This document shows positions 60,812 to 64,000 of a stretch of DNA of 64,000 bases, piece after piece; the stretch's first letter is position 1; the number at the start of each line of letters is the position of its first letter. The notes beneath the pieces were generated by a model, which worked only from the letters and a program-made list of their open reading frames with translations, ran no database searches and was not told where the DNA came from. The stretch lies in assembly GCF_009557055.1 (NCBI RefSeq), contig NZ_CP045649.1:3385501-3449500 (forward strand), given 5' to 3'. A program made the position numbers and the translations under genes. Source of the stretch: Nocardioides sp. dk884. Lineage in GTDB: Bacteria > Actinomycetota > Actinomycetes > Propionibacteriales > Nocardioidaceae.

Positions 60812-61663
60812 TCAGCCCAGCGCCTTCTCGGCCGCGGCGACGACGTTCGCGAGCAGCATCGCGCGCGTCATCGGTCCCACGCCGCCGGGGTTCGGCGAGA
60901 CCCACCCGGCGACGTCCCAGACGTCGGCGGCGAGGTCGCCGGCGATCTTGCCGTCGACCCGGGAGACGCCCACGTCGAGCAGCGCCGCGCCGGGCTTGAC
61001 CATGTCACCGGTGATGATCCCCGGTACGCCGGCCGCCGCGACCACGATGTCGGCCTGGCGCACGTGCGCGGCCAGGTCGCGGGTGCCGGTGTGGCACAGC
61101 GTGACCGTGGCGTTCTCCGAGCGCCGGGTGAGCAGCAGCCCGAGCGGGCGACCGACGGTCACCCCGCGGCCGACCACCGCGACCTCGGCGCCGTTGATCT
61201 CCACGTCGTGGCGACGCAGCAGCTCCACGATGCCGTACGGCGTGCACGGCAGCGGCGCCTCCGTGCCGAGCACCAGCCAGCCGAGGTTGGTCGGGTGCAG
61301 GCCGTCGGCGTCCTTGGCCGGGTCGATCAGGCCGAGGACCCTGTTCTCGTCGCGGCCCTTCGGCAGCGGCAGCTGCACGATGTAGCCGGTGCAGGCCGGG
61401 TCGTCGTTGAGGCTGCGGACGGCCTCCTCGATCTCCTCCTGGGTCGCGGTCTCGGGCAGGTCGATGCGGATCGACTCGATGCCGACCTCCGCGCAGTCCT
61501 TGTGCTTGCCGGCGACGTACCACGTCGAGCCCGGGTCGTTGCCGACCAGGATCGTGCCCAGCCCGGGCACGACGCCGCGCTCGCGCAGCGCCGAGACCCG
61601 GCCCCGCAGCTCGTCCTTGATCGCGGCAGCCGTGGCGGTGCCGTCGAGCTTCTGTGCAGTCAT
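60812..61663 (-). CDS. folD: bifunctional methylene-THF dehydrogenase / methenyl-THF cyclohydrolase
   Basis: A 283-residue enzyme that turns 5,10-methylene-THF into 10-formyl-THF, the formyl donor used by PurN and Pur[16 protein letters not shown] includes the catalytic Lys, QLPLPKG is the folate loop, and [16 protein letters not shown] plus the final [12 protein letters not shown] are standard. It lies 12 bp after purH and five bp before the DUF3017 gene, so it shares the ZTP-controlled transcript. Confidence 0.96.
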   Translation of the reverse strand: MTAQKLDGTATAAAIKDELRGRVSALRERGVVPGLGTILVGNDPGSTWYVAGKHKDCAEVGIESIRIDLPETATQEEIEEAVRSLNDDPACTGYIVQLPLPKGRDENRVLGLIDPAKDADGLHPTNLGWLVLGTEAPLPCTPYGIVELLRRHDVEINGAEVAVVGRGVTVGRPLGLLLTRRSENATVTLCHTGTRDLAAHVRQADIVVAAAGVPGIITGDMVKPGAALLDVGVSRVDGKIAGDLAADVWDVAGWVSPNPGGVGPMTRAMLLANVVAAAEKALG

Positions 61664-61675
61664 GACGGCTCCTCG

Positions 61676-63235
61676 TTAGTGGAAGAAGTGGCGGGTGCCG
61701 GTGAAGTACATCGTGACGCCCGCGGCCTTCGCCGCCTCGATGGTCAGCTCGTCGCGGATCGAGCCGCCGGGCTGCACGATCGCGGTGATGCCGGCGTCGA
61801 TGAGGATCTGCGGGCCGTCCTCGAAGGGGAAGAACGCATCGGAGGCGGCGACCGAGCCGGCGGCCCGCTCCCCCGCCCGCTCCACGGCGAGCTTGCAGGA
61901 GTCGACCCGGTTGACCTGACCCATGCCGACGCCGACGGAGGCGCCGTCCTTGGCGAGCAGGATCGCGTTGGACTTCACCGAGCGGCAGGCGCGCCAGGCG
62001 AAGGCGAGGTCGGCGAGCACCTCGGGCGAGGCGGCCTCGCCGGTCGCGAGCGTCCAGCTCGCCGGGTCGTCGCCCGGGCCCTGGAAGCGGTCGGTGACCT
62101 GGGCCAGCGAGCCGCCCGGGATCTGGCGCACCTCGGTGGGGTCGCTGCCCGGCGGCGGGGAGACGAGCAGCCGGATGTTCTTCTTCGCGGCGAGCACCTC
62201 GACCGCACCCTCGTCGTACGACGGGGCGACGACGACCTCGGTGAACACCTCCGCGACCTGGTCGGCCATCGCGACGCTGACCGGGCGGTTGGTGGCGATC
62301 ACGCCGCCGAACGCCGAGGTCGGGTCGCAGGCGTGGGCCTTGCGGTGCGCGTCGGCCACGTCGCCGCCGACCGCGATGCCGCAGGGGTTGGCGTGCTTGA
62401 TGATCGCGACCGCCGGCTCGTCGAAGTCGTACGCCGCCCGGTGCGCCGCGCTCGCGTCGACGTAGTTGTTGTAGGACATCTCCTTGCCGTGCAGCTGCTC
62501 GGCGTGCGCGAGGCCCGGCTCGGCACCGATCTCGGTGTAGAGCGCGGCCGGCTGGTGGGAGTTCTCGCCGTAGCGCAGCACGGCCTTGCGCTCGAAGGCC
62601 TGGCCGTGGAACGCCGGCCACGGGGTCTCCTCGTCGGCGCCGAGGGTGTGGGCGAACCAGTTCGCCACCTGCACGTCGTACGCCGCGGTGTGGGCGAACG
62701 CCGCGGCGGCGAGGCGCTGCCGCTCGGCCAGCGTGAAGCCGCCCTCCTGGGCCGCGCGCAGCACCTCGGCGTACATCGCCGGGGAGGTGGCGATCGCGAC
62801 CGAGGGGTGGTTCTTGGCGGCGGCGCGCACCATCGAGGGCCCGCCGATGTCGATCTGCTCCACGCACTCATCCGGCGCAGCGCCGGAGGCGACGGTCTGG
62901 GAGAACGGGTAGAGGTTGCACACGACCAGGTCGAACGGCTCCACGTCGAGCTCGGCCAGCTGGGCCACGTGGGAGTCCAGGCGGCGGTCGGCGAGAATGC
63001 CCGCGTGCACGCGGGGGTGCAGCGTCTTGACCCGCCCGTCGAGGCACTCGGGGAACCCGGTGAGCTCCTCGACCTTGGTGACCGGCAGGCCCAGGCCCTC
63101 GATCAGGGCCGCGGAACCACCGGTGGAGACGAGGGCGACGCCCGCGTCGTGCAGCCCGCGGACGAGCTCCTCGAGGCCGGACTTGTCATAGACGGAGACC
63201 AGGGCTCGCCTGATCGGGACACGGTTCTCAGACAC
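61676..63235 (-). CDS. purH: bifunctional AICAR transformylase / IMP cyclohydrolase
   Basis: A 519-residue enzyme for the last two steps of IMP synthesis. The N-terminal cyclohydrolase (MGS-like) domain has [17 protein letters not shown] and [15 protein letters not shown]. The C-terminal transformylase has [23 protein letters not shown] with the catalytic Lys-His, [10 protein letters not shown] and [11 protein letters not shown]. The GTG at 63235 follows AGGAG by nine bases. Upstream lies a ZTP riboswitch, so synthesis should rise when ZTP builds up at low folate. Confidence 0.96.
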   Translation of the reverse strand: MSENRVPIRRALVSVYDKSGLEELVRGLHDAGVALVSTGGSAALIEGLGLPVTKVEELTGFPECLDGRVKTLHPRVHAGILADRRLDSHVAQLAELDVEPFDLVVCNLYPFSQTVASGAAPDECVEQIDIGGPSMVRAAAKNHPSVAIATSPAMYAEVLRAAQEGGFTLAERQRLAAAAFAHTAAYDVQVANWFAHTLGADEETPWPAFHGQAFERKAVLRYGENSHQPAALYTEIGAEPGLAHAEQLHGKEMSYNNYVDASAAHRAAYDFDEPAVAIIKHANPCGIAVGGDVADAHRKAHACDPTSAFGGVIATNRPVSVAMADQVAEVFTEVVVAPSYDEGAVEVLAAKKNIRLLVSPPPGSDPTEVRQIPGGSLAQVTDRFQGPGDDPASWTLATGEAASPEVLADLAFAWRACRSVKSNAILLAKDGASVGVGMGQVNRVDSCKLAVERAGERAAGSVAASDAFFPFEDGPQILIDAGITAIVQPGGSIRDELTIEAAKAAGVTMYFTGTRHFFH

Positions 63236-63272
63236 GGGGTTCACTCCTGCTTCGGGTGCGTGCGGACGTCGG

Positions 63273-63352
63273 GAGCACCCAGGCGGTCGATGCTCCGTGC
63301 TGCCCCCGAGGGGGTCACTCCCTGGTGGTGGTCCCACCTGCGCCAGTCGTGT
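63273..63352 (-). promoter_or_regulatory. ZTP (pfl) riboswitch in the purH leader
   Basis: Read on the minus strand, the leader holds the ZTP riboswitch landmarks in order: CGACTGGCG (63341-63349), GGTGG...ACCACCAGGGAG, a C5/G5 hairpin, then CCGCCTGGG inside the GGAGCA...TGCTCC stem. No terminator follows. The TGCTCC arm can also pair with GGAGTG of the ribosome site (63244-63249), so control of translation is likely (inference). Confidence 0.88.
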
Positions 63353-63374
63353 GGCCTCAGCATATCGAGGCCAC
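63351..63374. promoter_or_regulatory. inverted repeat around the purH -10 box
   Basis: GTGGCCTC (63351-63358) and GAGGCCAC (63367-63374) form a perfect 8-bp inverted repeat with eight bases between, and those eight contain the -10 box. It could be a repressor operator or the hairpin that ends the purN transcript 47 bases past its stop. Confidence 0.65.
63359..63364 (-). promoter_or_regulatory. purH -10 box
   Basis: TATGCT. By the six-base spacing common in this window, transcription starts near 63352, at the very 5' edge of the riboswitch. Confidence 0.6.
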
Positions 63375-63420
63375 GCCGCCACCGGCCCCGCGCCCGCTCG
63401 CCCCCTGGGACCGCAGGACC

Positions 63421-64000
63421 TCAGGGCCGGGCGCCACCGAGGCGGACCCGGCGCCCCTCGACACCGAACCCCTCGCGCGCCATCCGGCCCACGGTCTCCA
63501 CGAGCATCCCGCGCTCGGCGACCTTGATCCGCTCGTGCAGGGCCTCGACGTCGTCGTCGTCCTCGACCGGCACCACCGTCTGGGCCACGATCGCGCCCGT
63601 GTCGACGCCGGCGTCGACCACGAACAGCGTCGCGCCGGTGACCTTCACGCCGTACGCCAGCGCGTCGGCGGGGCCGTGCATGCCGGGGAACGACGGCGAC
63701 AGCGCCGGGTGGGTGTTGACCGTGCGCCCCCCGAAGCGGGCCAGGAAGTCCTCCCCCACCAGCTTCATGAACCCCGCGAGCACCACCAGGTCGGGCTCGA
63801 AGGCCGCGACCCGGTCGGCGAGCGCGCGGTCCCAGCCCTCGCGGGTGCCGTAGTCGGCGACCCGGTTGACGAACGTCGGCACGCCCGCGCGCTCGGCGCG
63901 GGCCAGGCCCTCGATGCCGTCGCGGTCGGCGCCGACGGCGACCACCCGGGCGCCGTACGCCGGATCGGCGCACGCGTCCAGCAACGCCTGGAGGTTGGTG
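63421..64000 (-). CDS. purN: phosphoribosylglycinamide formyltransferase (5' end cut by the window)
   Basis: About 193 residues of the enzyme that formylates GAR with 10-formyl-THF. The window edge cuts the N-terminus: the frame is open to base 64000, where [10 protein letters not shown] shows that only the first dozen or so residues (the GSGTN phosphate loop) are missing. The catalytic trio is present: Asn and His in [13 protein letters not shown] and Asp in [10 protein letters not shown]. It is upstream of purH on the same strand but separated by 185 bp that hold an inverted repeat, a promoter and a riboswitch, rather than the tight spacing often seen. Confidence 0.95.
   Translation of the reverse strand, partial: TNLQALLDACADPAYGARVVAVGADRDGIEGLARAERAGVPTFVNRVADYGTREGWDRALADRVAAFEPDLVVLAGFMKLVGEDFLARFGGRTVNTHPALSPSFPGMHGPADALAYGVKVTGATLFVVDAGVDTGAIVAQTVVPVEDDDDVEALHERIKVAERGMLVETVGRMAREGFGVEGRRVRLGGARP

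Noticed and set aside
61064..63853. 929-residue open frame on the plus strand opposite folD, purH and purN
   Set aside because: It is the shadow of three unmistakable enzymes in very GC-rich DNA and also crosses the riboswitch.

Overview
This is a gene-dense, very GC-rich stretch of an actinobacterial chromosome. GTG starts are common, many promoters look leaderless, haem uptake is of the Hta type, and the gene order purN-purH-folD, mdh, sdhCAB, trpS, nucleoside ABC transporter, cdd-deoA, add, deoC, phospho-sugar mutase, PNP, lpdA matches the block I recall around SCO4810-SCO4920 of Streptomyces. A member of Nocardioidaceae (Nocardioides or a relative) is my best guess, by inference only. I see no prophage, insertion sequence, CRISPR array, rRNA or tRNA.

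Layout. 0.1-3.4 kb: an animal-type haem peroxidase and a SpoIID-domain secreted protein. 3.5-6.4 kb: a flavoprotein quinone reductase and the true dihydrolipoyl dehydrogenase. 6.5-9.1 kb: a gamma-glutamylcyclotransferase-like protein, purine nucleoside phosphorylase and two TetR regulators. 9.4-17.4 kb: a haem acquisition locus with two HtaA-type surface proteins, a related anchored protein, ABC transporter hmuTUV and a divergent haem oxygenase, with an iron-box-like site between. 17.4-24.2 kb: SRPBCC protein, phospho-sugar mutase, deoC, a uridine-kinase-like protein, add and small enzymes. 24.2-27.5 kb: an HNH protein, a strange serine-triplet-repeat membrane protein and an old-yellow-enzyme reductase. 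27.5-34.8 kb: deoA-cdd facing a nucleoside-type BMP lipoprotein and its ABC transporter. 35-41 kb: M20 amidohydrolase, then meaB and methylmalonyl-CoA mutase. 41.4-46.8 kb: sdhCAB behind an iron box, then small membrane proteins. 46.8-54.8 kb: trpS, an MFS transporter, a FUSC protein and a fused four-domain ABC exporter. 54.9-64 kb: icd, aquaporin, mdh and the purN-purH-folD cluster with a ZTP riboswitch in front of purH.

Two themes join the genes. One is central carbon flow: lpdA, icd, sdhCAB and mdh belong to the TCA cycle, and mutAB-meaB feeds succinyl-CoA into it. The other is nucleoside salvage: punA, deoC, add, deoA, cdd and the BMP/ABC transporter together import and break down nucleosides, while purN-purH-folD makes purines de novo.

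The least explained signals are outside genes. A family of repeats with the core GAGTCG, spaced every 22 bp, occurs only at three convergent gene ends (21.65, 34.9 and 60.3 kb). There is also a 62-bp near-perfect palindrome at the left edge and a pair of about 86-bp direct repeats at 9.1-9.35 kb. The oddest protein is the 126-residue one at 26.0 kb, with serine at every third residue 26 times in a row.
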